A stretch of DNA of 64,000 nucleotides, from contig JAUSDY010000042.1 in assembly GCA_030650395.1 (NCBI GenBank), positions 1 to 64,000 of the forward strand, given 5' to 3'. The translations under genes and the position numbers were made by a program. Of the stretch, positions 52,434 to 61,192 are shown one piece after another. The notes beneath the pieces are model-generated. The model saw nothing but the letters and a program-made list of their open reading frames with translations, did no database searches and was not told where the DNA came from. Each line of letters starts with the position of its first letter. The first letter of the stretch is position 1. This DNA comes from Acidobacteriota bacterium. Lineage in GTDB: Bacteria; Acidobacteriota; Vicinamibacteria; Vicinamibacterales; UBA2999.

Positions 52434-53789
52434 CTACGGCATCGCATGACATGACTCGCAGTCCTGCTTGATCGCCGTGCCATCAGCAGCCTTGTGATTC
52501 TCGTCGTGACATCGGAAGCAACCCGGGAAGGCGACGTGGCCGATGTTGTTCGGATACGTGCTCCACGCCACCTTCATCGCGGGGAAGACGTTGCGGGCGT
52601 AGACGCCCTGCACGCCGGCGATGATGCGCGCGAGCGCTTCCGGCGACGCGCCGGCCTGCGGGCGATACGCCTCGCGGAGACGCGCGTCGATGCCGGCCAT
52701 CGCGGCGTCCGTCGACGCGTAGTCCGCCTTGAGAGCGGTCACCGCTTCACGCCGGGCAAACGGCAGGTCGCGTGGCATCTGGCCGAGCGCCATGGCCGTG
52801 TCTGCCGCGCGCTCCGCACTGGGATCGAAGGTGTGAGCCGGCCGGTTATGGCAGTCGATGCAGTCCATCGTCCGCCGCTCGCCCTGGGCGAGCTGTTCCG
52901 GTGTCGTGCCCTCGACGGTGTATTCCCTGGTCCGGCCGCTGCGATCGGTGAACTTGACCCAGGGGATCGTCTGGCGCTCGGCCTCGGTGGCGATGTACTC
53001 GACGCGGTTATCGATGTTCATGTGCCAGTGAATGCCGCTGCCGACGCCGAGCTCGGCCCGTCCGCCGCCGACGTGCAGCTGCAAAGTCGTCACGGTCTCG
53101 GTGCTCTTTTCGTCGTCTGCGTATTCGCGGATCTGGCGGAGCTTGTCGCCGTGGGATTTCTCGGGCCAGTGGCAGTTCTCACAGGTCTCGCGCGCCGGCC
53201 GCATCGTCCGCACCGGCGCGGGCACGGGGGCAGGCACGTTGTTGGTGAACAACTGCCAGAGCTGCCGCGTGCCGGCAACCTTCGATTCGACGAGGGCTCC
53301 CGCGCCCGGCCCGACATGGCAAGACACGCATGCGACGCGCGCGTGCGGGCTCACCTGGTACGCGGCGTACTCTGGTTCCATCGTCGAGTGGCACGTTGTG
53401 CCGCAGAACTCCGCCGACTCCATGTGATGGACGGCACCGTACGCGGCGAGCGAGAACACGAGAATGTTGAAGCAGGTCATCAGCGCCACGGTGAACATGA
53501 CCGTTCGCGTCCGCGGCAGCCGCAGATCGATGACGGGCCACTCCTCGGCGGCCCGCCCGGCGGCCCTGCGCCGGTGCTGCCGCCAGATCCCCAGCGGGAT
53601 CAGGAGCAGGCCGATCAGGAAGCCGGCCGGCACGGCGACGAACAGCAGCAGCCCCAGGTAGGGGTTCCTCAGCTGTCCGCCCATTTCGAGCGCGAGCAAT
53701 ACGAAGAACACGACCGCCATCGCGGTGGCGATGGCGACGCCGATCAGGCTGATCGGGTTGCGTGCGGCCGAAGGCAGGTCGAGGCGCAT
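52434..53789 (-). CDS. NapC/NirT-type multiheme membrane cytochrome
   Basis: A 451-residue protein with three N-terminal hydrophobic segments and a periplasmic heme domain. The first heme site is CGTTCH (CX3CH rather than CX2CH), followed by CVSCH, CENCH, CIDCH, CFRCH and CESCH. The arrangement EFCGTTCHSTMEPEYAAY then HARVACVSCHVGPGA is typical of NapC-like quinol dehydrogenases such as ImcH. It should connect the quinone pool to the periplasmic MtrA-like cytochrome. It lies 12 bp after the monoheme cytochrome gene. Confidence 0.85.
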   Translation of the reverse strand: MRLDLPSAARNPISLIGVAIATAMAVVFFVLLALEMGGQLRNPYLGLLLFVAVPAGFLIGLLLIPLGIWRQHRRRAAGRAAEEWPVIDLRLPRTRTVMFTVALMTCFNILVFSLAAYGAVHHMESAEFCGTTCHSTMEPEYAAYQVSPHARVACVSCHVGPGAGALVESKVAGTRQLWQLFTNNVPAPVPAPVRTMRPARETCENCHWPEKSHGDKLRQIREYADDEKSTETVTTLQLHVGGGRAELGVGSGIHWHMNIDNRVEYIATEAERQTIPWVKFTDRSGRTREYTVEGTTPEQLAQGERRTMDCIDCHNRPAHTFDPSAERAADTAMALGQMPRDLPFARREAVTALKADYASTDAAMAGIDARLREAYRPQAGASPEALARIIAGVQGVYARNVFPAMKVAWSTYPNNIGHVAFPGCFRCHDENHKAADGTAIKQDCESCHAMP

Positions 53790-53801
53790 GACGACCGCCG
53801 G

Positions 53802-54170
53802 TTACTTTTTTTTCTTCGCGTGCAGAAACGCGACGAGCGCATCGAGATCTTCCTTCGGAAGACTTGCAAACGCCTTCATCGCGGGCTTGCGCGTGGCCTG
53901 GGCCTTGGCGCCCATCTCCGCCGGCGTGACGATCCACTGGCGGATCTCATCGGCGCTCCACTTCAACCCGACCCCGTCGAGCGGGCCTTTGGCGTTGCCC
54001 TTGCCGTCCAGCGAGTGGCACAGGGAGCACTTTTGCGCCACGTACACCACCGCGCCCTTGTCGGCGGCCGGCGCGCCGCCTGGTGCGGGCGCCGCCTGTG
54101 CCGAAGCGCCACCGCCGCCGGTGATTAGCGCCACGATCAAGAACCCGCCAACCTGCTTCAGTCTCATCAT
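53802..54170 (-). CDS. Small monoheme cytochrome c
   Basis: A 122-residue exported cytochrome with signal peptide (ends GASAQA), heme motif CSLCH and a probable distal Met in KPAMKAF. The ATG at 54170 has GGAGG about 10 nt upstream. It is the first gene of the minus-strand multiheme operon. Confidence 0.85.
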   Translation of the reverse strand: MMRLKQVGGFLIVALITGGGGASAQAAPAPGGAPAADKGAVVYVAQKCSLCHSLDGKGNAKGPLDGVGLKWSADEIRQWIVTPAEMGAKAQATRKPAMKAFASLPKEDLDALVAFLHAKKKK

Positions 54171-54250
54171 GTCATCAGCCTCCGAGCGCGACTCGTTACC
54201 CGATAGTTCAATACGCTGGCACAAACCGCTGTCTCTTCCAGCACACTGCT

Positions 54251-54265
54251 GCAAAGTTCTCGCCG
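54251..54265 (-). promoter_or_regulatory. Possible sigma-54-type promoter for multiheme operon
   Basis: The minus strand reads CGGCGAGAACTTTGC. The -12 block is consensus; the -24 block is partial. The activator-type pair at 54305-54338 lies 40-75 bp upstream, shared with the divergent P-type ATPase. Confidence 0.35.
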
Positions 54266-54304
54266 ACAACCCGCTGGGTGAAGGTGATGGGCAACGAGCC
54301 GCGC

Positions 54305-54338
54305 GCGGGAGATTTCCCTCGTCAGAGCGAAAGATTCC
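54305..54338. promoter_or_regulatory. Pair of activator-type palindromes
   Basis: GGGAGATTTCCC (54305-54316) and GCGAAAGATTCCCC (54325-54338) lie about 50-80 bp upstream of the sigma-54 promoter of the P-type ATPase. Confidence 0.55.
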
Positions 54339-54384
54339 CCACTACGGCGAATCGGTTTCGGGGCGTGCAGATGCCCAAGTACGG

Positions 54385-54399
54385 TGGCATGCCCGTTGC
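54385..54399 (+). promoter_or_regulatory. Sigma-54 promoter for P-type ATPase
   Basis: TGGCATGCCCGTTGC matches the -24/-12 consensus. With the flanks GG before and CCTT after, it is very similar to the promoter at 42846. The predicted start is about 3 nt before GTG 54414. Confidence 0.65.
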
Positions 54400-54413
54400 C
54401 CTTGAACGGGTCT

Positions 54414-56267
54414 GTGCAGCTGAGAGCCGTCCGTCACAATACCACGCTCATTGCGAGTTTCTGTCTCGCCGCCATCGCCGCACACCTGTTATTACGCTTT
54501 GGCGTGCAGGCCAGCCGGTCGACCGCAAACGTGCCGTTGTTGGCGGCCATCGTGCTCGGGGGCACGCCGCTGCTGTACGGGTTGCTGCGGAAGTTTCTGC
54601 ACCGCGAATTCGGCTCTGACCTGCTGGGCGGCATTGCGGTCGTGACGTCGGTGTGGCTGGGCGAGTATCTGGCCGGCTCGATCATCGTGCTGATGCTGTC
54701 TGGCGGCGAGGCGCTCGAAAGCTACGCGGTGCGGAGCGCTTCGTCCGTTCTGGCAGCGCTGGCCCGGCGTGTTCCCGCCGTCGCGCACCGCCGATCGGCG
54801 AGCGGCATCGAAGATATCGCGCTCGACGAGGTTGCCGTCGGCGACACGCTCGTAATCTACCCGCACGAGATCTGCCCGGTTGACGGCACGGTGCTCGATG
54901 GGCACGGCGTGATGGATGAGTCGTACCTGACCGGCGAGCCGTTCGAGATCACCAAGACGCGCGGGTCGACGGTGATCTCGGGCGCGGTCAACGGTGCGTC
55001 TGCTCTCACGATCCAGACGACACGACGCGCCGCCGATTCGCGCTACGCGAAGATCATGCTGGTGATGCGCGAGTCCGAGCAGAGCCGGCCGCGGCTGCGT
55101 CGGCTCGGCGATCGCCTCGGAGCAATTTATACGCCGGTGGCGCTTGGCGTCGCGCTGGCGGCGTGGGGCCTGAGCGGCGATGCCACCAGGTTCCTGGCCG
55201 TGCTCGTCATCGCGACACCGTGCCCGCTGCTGATCGCGATTCCGGTCGCGATCGTCGGCTCGATCTCGCTGTGCGCGCGGCGGGCGATCATCGTGAAGAG
55301 TCCCGTCGTGCTCGAGCAGATCGCGACGTGCCGCACCGCGATCTTCGACAAGACCGGCACGCTGACCTACGGCGAGCCGACGCTGACCGACGTGATGCTC
55401 GCGCCGGGCCGCTCGCGCCGCGAGGTCGTCGCGCTGGCGGCCAGCGTGGAGCGCTACTCGAAACATCCCCTCGCGGTGGCCCTGCTCGATGCCGCGTCGG
55501 CCGAGGATGTCGCGCTCGTCGACGCGACGGAGGTCACCGAGCCGCCTGGCGAGGGTCTGCGGGGCATTGTGGGCGGCCGTCACGTCCGCATTGCCAGCCG
55601 AGTGAAGGTGCTGGCCGAGGATCCGTCGGCGGCGGCGCTCTTCCCGCCCATCGCGGGCGGACTCGAGTGTGTGGTCGCGGTCGACGGCCGTTACGCGGCG
55701 ACGCTCCGGTTTCGCGACGCCCCGCGACCCGAGAGCCGCTCGTTCGTGGAGCACCTGGGTCCAAAGCACCAGTTCCGCAAGACGATGATCGTGTCGGGCG
55801 ATCGGGAGTCGGAGGTCCGTTACCTGGCGGAGCAAGTCGGCGTGAGCGAAGTGCACGCGCAGCAAAGCCCCGAACAGAAACTGGCCTTGGTGCGGCGTGA
55901 AACCACCGCCGCCAACACCCTCTATGTCGGCGACGGCATCAACGACGCGCCGGCCATGATGGCGGCCACGGTCGGCATCGCGATCGGCGAGCACAGCGAT
56001 GTCACTGCCGAAGCCGCCGGCGTGGTCGTGATGGAGAACTCGCTGAAGAAGATCGACGAGTTCATGCACATCAGCCGGCGGATGCGATCGATCGCGCTGC
56101 AGAGCGCGGTGGGCGGCATGGCGCTCAGCATCGTGGGCATGGCGCTGGCGTCAGCCGGATGGCTGAGCCCGGTGAGCGGCGCACTCGCGCAAGAAGCGAT
56201 CGATGTGCTCGCCGTATTGAACGCGCTCCGCGCGGCGTTTCCCCCTGCCGTCATTCACGATTTCTGA
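54414..56267 (+). CDS. Heavy-metal P1B-type ATPase without N-terminal metal domain
   Basis: A 617-residue metal-translocating ATPase. It has the TGE loop (MDESYLTGEPFEI), the membrane metal motif TPCPL, the phosphorylation site FDKTGTLTYG, the P1B hallmark SKHPLAV and the hinge VGDGINDAPAM. No HMA domain precedes the first helix. TPC rather than CPC leaves the metal uncertain. GTG 54414 is preferred because an upstream ATG at 54384 lies in the sigma-54 promoter. Expression with stress proteins suggests metal homeostasis under low oxygen (inference). Confidence 0.88.
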   Translation: MQLRAVRHNTTLIASFCLAAIAAHLLLRFGVQASRSTANVPLLAAIVLGGTPLLYGLLRKFLHREFGSDLLGGIAVVTSVWLGEYLAGSIIVLMLSGGEALESYAVRSASSVLAALARRVPAVAHRRSASGIEDIALDEVAVGDTLVIYPHEICPVDGTVLDGHGVMDESYLTGEPFEITKTRGSTVISGAVNGASALTIQTTRRAADSRYAKIMLVMRESEQSRPRLRRLGDRLGAIYTPVALGVALAAWGLSGDATRFLAVLVIATPCPLLIAIPVAIVGSISLCARRAIIVKSPVVLEQIATCRTAIFDKTGTLTYGEPTLTDVMLAPGRSRREVVALAASVERYSKHPLAVALLDAASAEDVALVDATEVTEPPGEGLRGIVGGRHVRIASRVKVLAEDPSAAALFPPIAGGLECVVAVDGRYAATLRFRDAPRPESRSFVEHLGPKHQFRKTMIVSGDRESEVRYLAEQVGVSEVHAQQSPEQKLALVRRETTAANTLYVGDGINDAPAMMAATVGIAIGEHSDVTAEAAGVVVMENSLKKIDEFMHISRRMRSIALQSAVGGMALSIVGMALASAGWLSPVSGALAQEAIDVLAVLNALRAAFPPAVIHDF

Positions 56268-56276
56268 TGAGACGCC

Positions 56277-56350
56277 TCACCGCTTGATCGTTGAAATGCC
56301 GCCGATGGCGTCGCGCAAGACGGCGATGATCAGGTTCGCCTCGATTCGGA
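56277..56350 (-). pseudogene. C-terminal remnant of the secreted-protein family
   Basis: The minus strand encodes IRIEANLIIAVLRDAIGGIS then TIKR and a stop. This equals the C-terminus of the protein at 60702-61190 (VQSDVIIGVLRDAVSAISTL). No start or signal peptide is left. The rest of the gap to the next gene (up to 56624) contains regulatory elements only. Confidence 0.6.
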
Positions 56351-56453
56351 TGCCGCGGTGACCAGGCGTCGGGGGCGCATCGTTCGCGCCAGAGTTCTGC
56401 GGCCTGATTGACGGGAGCGTGCGCCGATTCGTGTCACGAGCGCTACGCCGGTG

Positions 56454-56485
56454 CGGAAACTTCCGCATCGATGGGGAAACTTGCC
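56454..56485. promoter_or_regulatory. Pair of activator-type palindromes
   Basis: CGGAAACTTCCG (56454-56465) and GGGGAAACTTGCC (56473-56485) lie about 80-110 bp upstream of the sigma-54-type promoter of the stress-protein gene. Confidence 0.55.
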
Positions 56486-56562
56486 GTGCTCACCAGGCTT
56501 CGCCGGCCCGGCTCGGACGTGCCTTGGCGGCAACGAGTTGTGCCCTCCCACTCGATTGTGTC

Positions 56563-56577
56563 TGGCATGGGTTGTGC
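56563..56577 (+). promoter_or_regulatory. Sigma-54-type promoter for stress-protein operon
   Basis: TGGCATGGGTTGTGC keeps TGGCA and GC at the right spacing with one mismatch in the -12 block (GTGC). The leader to ATG 56625 would be about 36 nt. Confidence 0.5.
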
Positions 56578-56624
56578 TGCCCGAACAAGTAGCGGCGCGA
56601 GTGCCGCCCAGTGGTGAGGTTGTC

Positions 56625-57116
56625 ATGGTTGTCCTCAAGAACATCCTGGTGGCGACAGATTTCAGCGAGCCGTCGACCGTGGCGATGGCTTACGGACGGG
56701 ACTTCGCGCGGTCGTATGGCGCAACGCTGCACGTGCTTCACGTCGTGGAAGACGTCACGATGCGGTATAGCCCCGAGATCGCGTTCGCGATCCCGGACCT
56801 GCAGAAAGACTTCGAGAAGGCCTCGAGGCGCGATCTGGACGCGCTGATCACCGCCGACGACAAGCAGACGTTGAAGGTTGTTCCCGTCGTCGAGACGCAT
56901 CTGAACGTCGCCCGCGGCATCACCGACTACGCCAAGGCCAATGCCATCGACCTGATCATCGTCGGCACCCACGGCCGCGGCGCCGTGAAGCAGTTCCTGA
57001 TAGGGAGCGTGGCCGAGCGTGTGGTGCGCACCGCGCCGTGTCCGGTGCTCGCCGTGCGGACGAACGAACGCGAGTTCATCGCGCCCGATGCGCTCGCGAT
57101 TGCGGCGAAAGCGTAG
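56625..57116 (+). CDS. Single-domain universal stress protein
   Basis: A 163-residue Usp with ILVATDFSEPS at the N-terminus and the nucleotide-binding motif GTHGRGAVKQFLIGSVAERV. GAGG lies 6 nt upstream of the ATG. It is 8 bp upstream of the kinase gene, so they form an operon. Confidence 0.92.
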   Translation: MVVLKNILVATDFSEPSTVAMAYGRDFARSYGATLHVLHVVEDVTMRYSPEIAFAIPDLQKDFEKASRRDLDALITADDKQTLKVVPVVETHLNVARGITDYAKANAIDLIIVGTHGRGAVKQFLIGSVAERVVRTAPCPVLAVRTNEREFIAPDALAIAAKA

Positions 57117-57124
57117 CGGGCTCG

Positions 57125-58690
57125 ATGATCACCGAAGACCAAACGGCCGTCGTGACTTTTCTCGCCGCGCCCTCCACGCATGGCGGCGTCGCGGTGGAGC
57201 GGATCGACACGCACGCGGCGGTCGTCTTCCTGGCGGGCGATCGCGCCTTCAAGCTCAAGCGCGCGGTTTGTTACGACTACCTCGATTTTTCGACGGTCGA
57301 GCAGCGCCGGGAGATGTGCGAGGCCGAGGTGCGAATCAATCGTCGTACCGCGCCGGCGCTCTATCGCGGTGTCGTCGCGGTCACCCGCGAGGCCGATGAA
57401 TCGCTGGCGTTTGGCGGATCCGGCGCGCCGGTGGACTGGGTCATCGAGATGACCCGCTTCGATCAGGACGGTCTCTTCGATCGGCTGGCCGCGCGCGGAG
57501 CGCTCGGTCTCGAGCTCATGGCGCCGTTGGGGGCCGCCATCGCCCGGTTCCATAACGGCGCCGGGTCCCGGTTCGATCATGGTGGACGCGCCGGAATGGC
57601 GTGGGTCGTCAACGGCAACGCCGAGGGATTGACGAGCGAGGGCACGGGCATTCTGCCGCGAAACGGGTGCGCCACCATAACCAGCAACACTCGGTATGCG
57701 CTCGATCTTCAGAGCGATCTGCTGGATGCGCGGCGCAACGCCGGGTTGGTGCGCGACTGCCACGGCGATCTGCATCTGCGCAACATCGTGCTGATCGACG
57801 GCCGGCCGACGCTGTTCGACGCCATCGAGTTCAACGACGAGATCGCGTGCATCGACGTGCTCTACGATCTGTCGTTCCTGCTGATGGATCTCTGGCGCAG
57901 GCAATTGCCGGAACATGCCAACCATGTCTGGAACGCCTACCTGGCCGAGACGGTGGACCTCGACGGCCTGCCCTTGTTGCCGCTATTCCTGTCGTGCCGC
58001 GCGGCGGTCAGGGCGAAGACCAGCGCGGCGGCCGCGAGGGTGCAGGTTGATGTGACTCGCCGGGCCGGCCTGGAAACGCTGGCGCGCGATTACCTCGCGA
58101 TGGCGGGGAGACTGCTGCAGTCATCACCGCCGTGCCTGATCGCCGTCGGAGGGTTTTCCGGATCCGGCAAGTCATCACTGGCACTGGCGCTCGCGCCTTC
58201 GCTCGGCGGCGTCCCGGGCGCCGTCGTGATCCGCAGCGACGACGTGCGGAAGCGGCTGTGCGGCGTCAAGCCACTTGATCATCTTGGGCCCGAGAGTTAC
58301 ACGGCCGGCGTGAACGATCGCGTCTACGCCGCCGCCGCCGGGCTTGCCGGCGCGGTCGTCCGCGGCGGATATGTGGCGATCGTCGACGCGGTGTTCGGGC
58401 GGCCGGCCGATCGCGACGCGATTCGCCGCACGGCGTCTGCCGCGGGCGTGCAATTCGCCGGCGTGTGGCTGGATGCGCCCGAGCCGGTCCTGATCGTGCG
58501 GGCCGAGGCGCGCCGTGCCGATCCGTCGGACGCCGACGCGACCGTGATTCGACGCCAGCTCGCCGAGCCGACGGGCGCGATCGACTGGCAGCGGCTCGAC
58601 GCGTCGGTGCCGATGGCGGGTGTGCGCGAGGCCGCGACGGCGCTGTTGAGCGAGGCGCACATCGCCGCTTCACCAGGCTCGATGCGCTGA
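57125..58690 (+). CDS. Bifunctional phosphotransferase-like / P-loop kinase protein
   Basis: A 521-residue protein. The N-terminal two thirds resemble aminoglycoside-phosphotransferase-type kinases (catalytic loop CHGDLHLRNIVLID, then FDAIEFNDEIACIDVLYDLS). The C-terminal part is an AAA_33-type P-loop domain with GGFSGSGKSSLAL and IRSDDVRKRL. This fusion is common next to universal stress proteins in hypoxia-induced gene sets; its substrate is unknown. It follows the Usp gene and precedes a broken ATPase gene. Confidence 0.82.
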   Translation: MITEDQTAVVTFLAAPSTHGGVAVERIDTHAAVVFLAGDRAFKLKRAVCYDYLDFSTVEQRREMCEAEVRINRRTAPALYRGVVAVTREADESLAFGGSGAPVDWVIEMTRFDQDGLFDRLAARGALGLELMAPLGAAIARFHNGAGSRFDHGGRAGMAWVVNGNAEGLTSEGTGILPRNGCATITSNTRYALDLQSDLLDARRNAGLVRDCHGDLHLRNIVLIDGRPTLFDAIEFNDEIACIDVLYDLSFLLMDLWRRQLPEHANHVWNAYLAETVDLDGLPLLPLFLSCRAAVRAKTSAAAARVQVDVTRRAGLETLARDYLAMAGRLLQSSPPCLIAVGGFSGSGKSSLALALAPSLGGVPGAVVIRSDDVRKRLCGVKPLDHLGPESYTAGVNDRVYAAAAGLAGAVVRGGYVAIVDAVFGRPADRDAIRRTASAAGVQFAGVWLDAPEPVLIVRAEARRADPSDADATVIRRQLAEPTGAIDWQRLDASVPMAGVREAATALLSEAHIAASPGSMR

Positions 58691-58734
58691 TTCAAAAGAT
58701 GTTCTCATCGCAGCGCCGCCACGAGCCGAAGCCC

Positions 58735-59421
58735 AGCGGCCTCCCGATCGCATCATACCGAGGACGGCCGCGAATTCTGGCTGGCGGCGCGCGGCCGCAA
58801 CGTTCTCATCACCGGCGACACCAAGTCCGGCAAGTCGTGGGTGGCCGGGCTGCTGTGCGAGCAACTGATTCTTCACGGCTACTGCCTCTGCGTCATCGAT
58901 CCGGAAGGCGACTATCAATCGCTCGAGGGGTTGCCGGGGGTGACTGTCCTGGGCGGCGAGGATCCGCCGCCGTCGCCGCGCGACTTGACGCGGGCACTGC
59001 GGTATCCGGATCGCTCGCGCTGCCGATCACCGCCGAATCGGAAGGGCAGCTGCGCTTGTTCACGGTCGCACGCCGTCTGACGCCGCACGTGCGGCATCGC
59101 CAGAAGTATGTGGACGTGCCGGTCTCGGAGCCGCGCGCCTTCGTGTTCACGACGACGCCGGTGGTGCGGGCGCGGACGCTGCGGCAATTCGTCGCCGAGC
59201 TCGAGCGCAGCGCGGCGCGGCCGCTCGAGCCGTTCGTCGATCGCGGCGACTTCTCACGATGGATCAGGGACGTGTTTGGCGATCACGCGCTCGCCGCCGA
59301 ACTGCGCGCGATCGAATCGCGCCATCGCGGCAGGCCCGGCCCCGACACGATTCCTGTCTTGATCGATGCGATTCGCGCGCGCTACGACCTGCGCGAGGAC
59401 CTGCTGGCGGCCGTCAGTTGA
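58735..59421 (+). pseudogene. HerA-like ATPase-domain protein with internal deletion
   Basis: One frame reads EFWLAARGRNVLITGDTKSG then KSWVAGLLCEQLILHGYCLC and DPEGDYQSLEGLPGV to about 59015. The sense then changes frame to SLALPITAESEGQLRLFTVA, VSEPRAFVFTTTPVVRARTL and ends at 59421. The Walker B part between is missing, and the expected N-terminal part is absent too. Junction sequence is GATCGCTCGCGCTGCC. The product would have been an ATPase with a helicase-type P-loop (GDTKSGKS). Confidence 0.65.
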
Positions 59422-59462
59422 GACGCGGCGATGCATGCGGACAGGGCGGCTCTGATCTCTTC

Positions 59463-60383
59463 CTAGGACGCGACTCTCACTGCGGTGCGCCGGCGTGACG
59501 CCGGAACGACCAGCACCGGGCAATGCGCCTCCCTGATCACGTCCTTCGAATTCGAGCCGAAGAACGCCAGGTCGAAGGCACTGCGGCCGTGGACGCCCAA
59601 CACAATCAGGTCCGCGTTCCGCGCCGAGGCCATGCGCAACAGCTGGCGTGATACGCCACCTTCCAGCACGGCGGTCTCAATGGTGCAATAGTCTCGTGCC
59701 TGTTCCGGAATCAGCTCGCGCAGGCGTTCGTGCGCTGCCGCTTCGGCCTTGACTCGTATGGGGGCCACGTCGAAGTCGGGCGGCTGCGGGGCGTGGCTGA
59801 GCTCCGGCGGCTTCTCGATCACGTGCAGCAGTGTCAGCGCCGAATTCGTCTCTTCGGCAATCGAGAGCGCATGCGCGAGAGCGTTCAGGGATGATGGTGA
59901 GAAATCGATCGCGCAGACGATGCGGGAGAATGAGATGACCCGTGTCCCGTGCGACGGGTCGACATGACTCGGAACGGTCAGCACGGGGCGGCTGCAGCGG
60001 TGCAGTAGCGGTTCGACCACGGAGCCGAGCAGCACGCGCTGCACGCCTGACCTCCCGTGACTGCCGGTGACGATCAAATCGGCATCGCAGCTGTCGGCGC
60101 ATTCGAGGATCCGGGCGGCCGGCTCAGCGGATTCCATCAGCTCGGTGGCGACGTCGGCGGCGGGCAACCGATAACGCTCGACCGTTTTCTCCAGGTTGCG
60201 CCTGGTCAATTGGCGGCTCGTTTCCGCGAGCTCGCTGGTGGTCGACGGCGGCAGCGGGGGCATGACGTGCAGCACCTGCAGCTTTGCGCCGTACCACACC
60301 GCCATCTTCATCGCGTAGGCGAGCGCCCGCTCGGAAAAGGCGGAAAAGTCGATCGGGCAGAGAATGGAGTTGATTTCGATCAT
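59463..60383 (-). CDS. Tandem-domain universal stress protein
   Basis: A 306-residue protein with two Usp domains. The first starts SILCPIDFSAFS and has VTGSHGRSGVQRVLLGSVVE; the second has VCAIDFSPSS and LGVHGRSAFDLAFFGSNSKD. ATG 60383 is chosen since it begins the domain; an ATG at 60410 is in frame. It is the last gene of a minus-strand operon beginning at 61451. Confidence 0.88.
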   Translation of the reverse strand: MIEINSILCPIDFSAFSERALAYAMKMAVWYGAKLQVLHVMPPLPPSTTSELAETSRQLTRRNLEKTVERYRLPAADVATELMESAEPAARILECADSCDADLIVTGSHGRSGVQRVLLGSVVEPLLHRCSRPVLTVPSHVDPSHGTRVISFSRIVCAIDFSPSSLNALAHALSIAEETNSALTLLHVIEKPPELSHAPQPPDFDVAPIRVKAEAAAHERLRELIPEQARDYCTIETAVLEGGVSRQLLRMASARNADLIVLGVHGRSAFDLAFFGSNSKDVIREAHCPVLVVPASRRRTAVRVAS

Positions 60384-60420
60384 CGCTTGTACCTGATCGC
60401 ATCCGGGCAACTGTCAGGCT

Positions 60421-60675
60421 TTAGTAGTCGCCGTGGCTGCGTGCGTAAAGGCCGTTGCGGTCGCGGCGCAGGAAACCCGATCTGACCAGTCCGTCGAGCA
60501 TGTCCGCGCAGCGATCGCAATCGATAGACCAGAGGCGAGCCGCCTGCCGCGGGCTGAGCCGCAAGCCCGGCATCTCCTTGTACTCGCCTCGAACCCGCCG
60601 TTCCAGCAGCTGCTCGGCCGTTGGGTGAAACACCTGGATGGTGCAGGTTTCGACTGAGCTCGTCATTGTCGCCAT
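60421..60675 (-). CDS. Small conserved protein, helix-turn-helix-like
   Basis: An 84-residue protein. The middle segment LRLSPRQAARLWSIDCDRCADML then LDGLVRSGFLRRDRNGLYAR resembles a small winged helix of uncertain function. Two cysteines (CDRC) are present. It lies between the secreted protein gene and the Usp gene with short gaps (26 and 37 bp). I do not recognise a named family. Confidence 0.6.
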   Translation of the reverse strand: MATMTSSVETCTIQVFHPTAEQLLERRVRGEYKEMPGLRLSPRQAARLWSIDCDRCADMLDGLVRSGFLRRDRNGLYARSHGDY

Positions 60676-60701
60676 CGTTCGTCCTCCGCCCGCGAGCGCG
60701 G

Positions 60702-61190
60702 TTACCGTCTCAGGGTTGATATGGCGCTGACGGCGTCACGCAGGACACCGATGATCACATCCGATTGGACATCCCGCACCACCAGGTCGCGGCCGATCAG
60801 CCGGTATTCGAGCGGTGCCGGTAACACCGGTAGTGCATCCGCCATGACCTCTGGGAATTCGAGTAGCTCGTCGGCGGGAAATGGCTCGAGCACAACGGGA
60901 TGCCGGCGCGGCCAGTTGGCGACGCCGCTCATCGCCGTGCCGGGCGCGCGGTCCTGTAAGGCCTCGACGATGAGCTGCCGGAACACCATCGCCACCGGCA
61001 GCGTGAAGACTCGTGGCGACGGTTCAAGCACGGGCGCATGCACAGGATCGAGGCATTGATAGCGCTCGGCGTAGTTCGCGATGTTCCGGTCGAAATCGCG
61101 AAGGACCCGCGCGCGCTCCTCGACGGTCTGTGCGGCGGCCACGCCTCCGCTCAGCACGATCCCCAGCAAGCCGATGGCGATGATTCTCAT
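60702..61190 (-). CDS. Secreted protein of unknown function (family with 44925-45515)
   Basis: A 162-residue protein with signal peptide (ends GVAAAQ). The C-terminal ALPVLPAPLEYRLIGRDLVV then RDVQSDVIIGVLRDAVSAIS matches the proteins at 44925 and 56277. The N-terminal half differs (helical, RARVLRDFDRNIANYAERYQ). It is the second gene of the operon, 2 bp after its neighbour. The function is unknown. Confidence 0.65.
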   Translation of the reverse strand: MRIIAIGLLGIVLSGGVAAAQTVEERARVLRDFDRNIANYAERYQCLDPVHAPVLEPSPRVFTLPVAMVFRQLIVEALQDRAPGTAMSGVANWPRRHPVVLEPFPADELLEFPEVMADALPVLPAPLEYRLIGRDLVVRDVQSDVIIGVLRDAVSAISTLRR

Positions 61191-61192
61191 GA

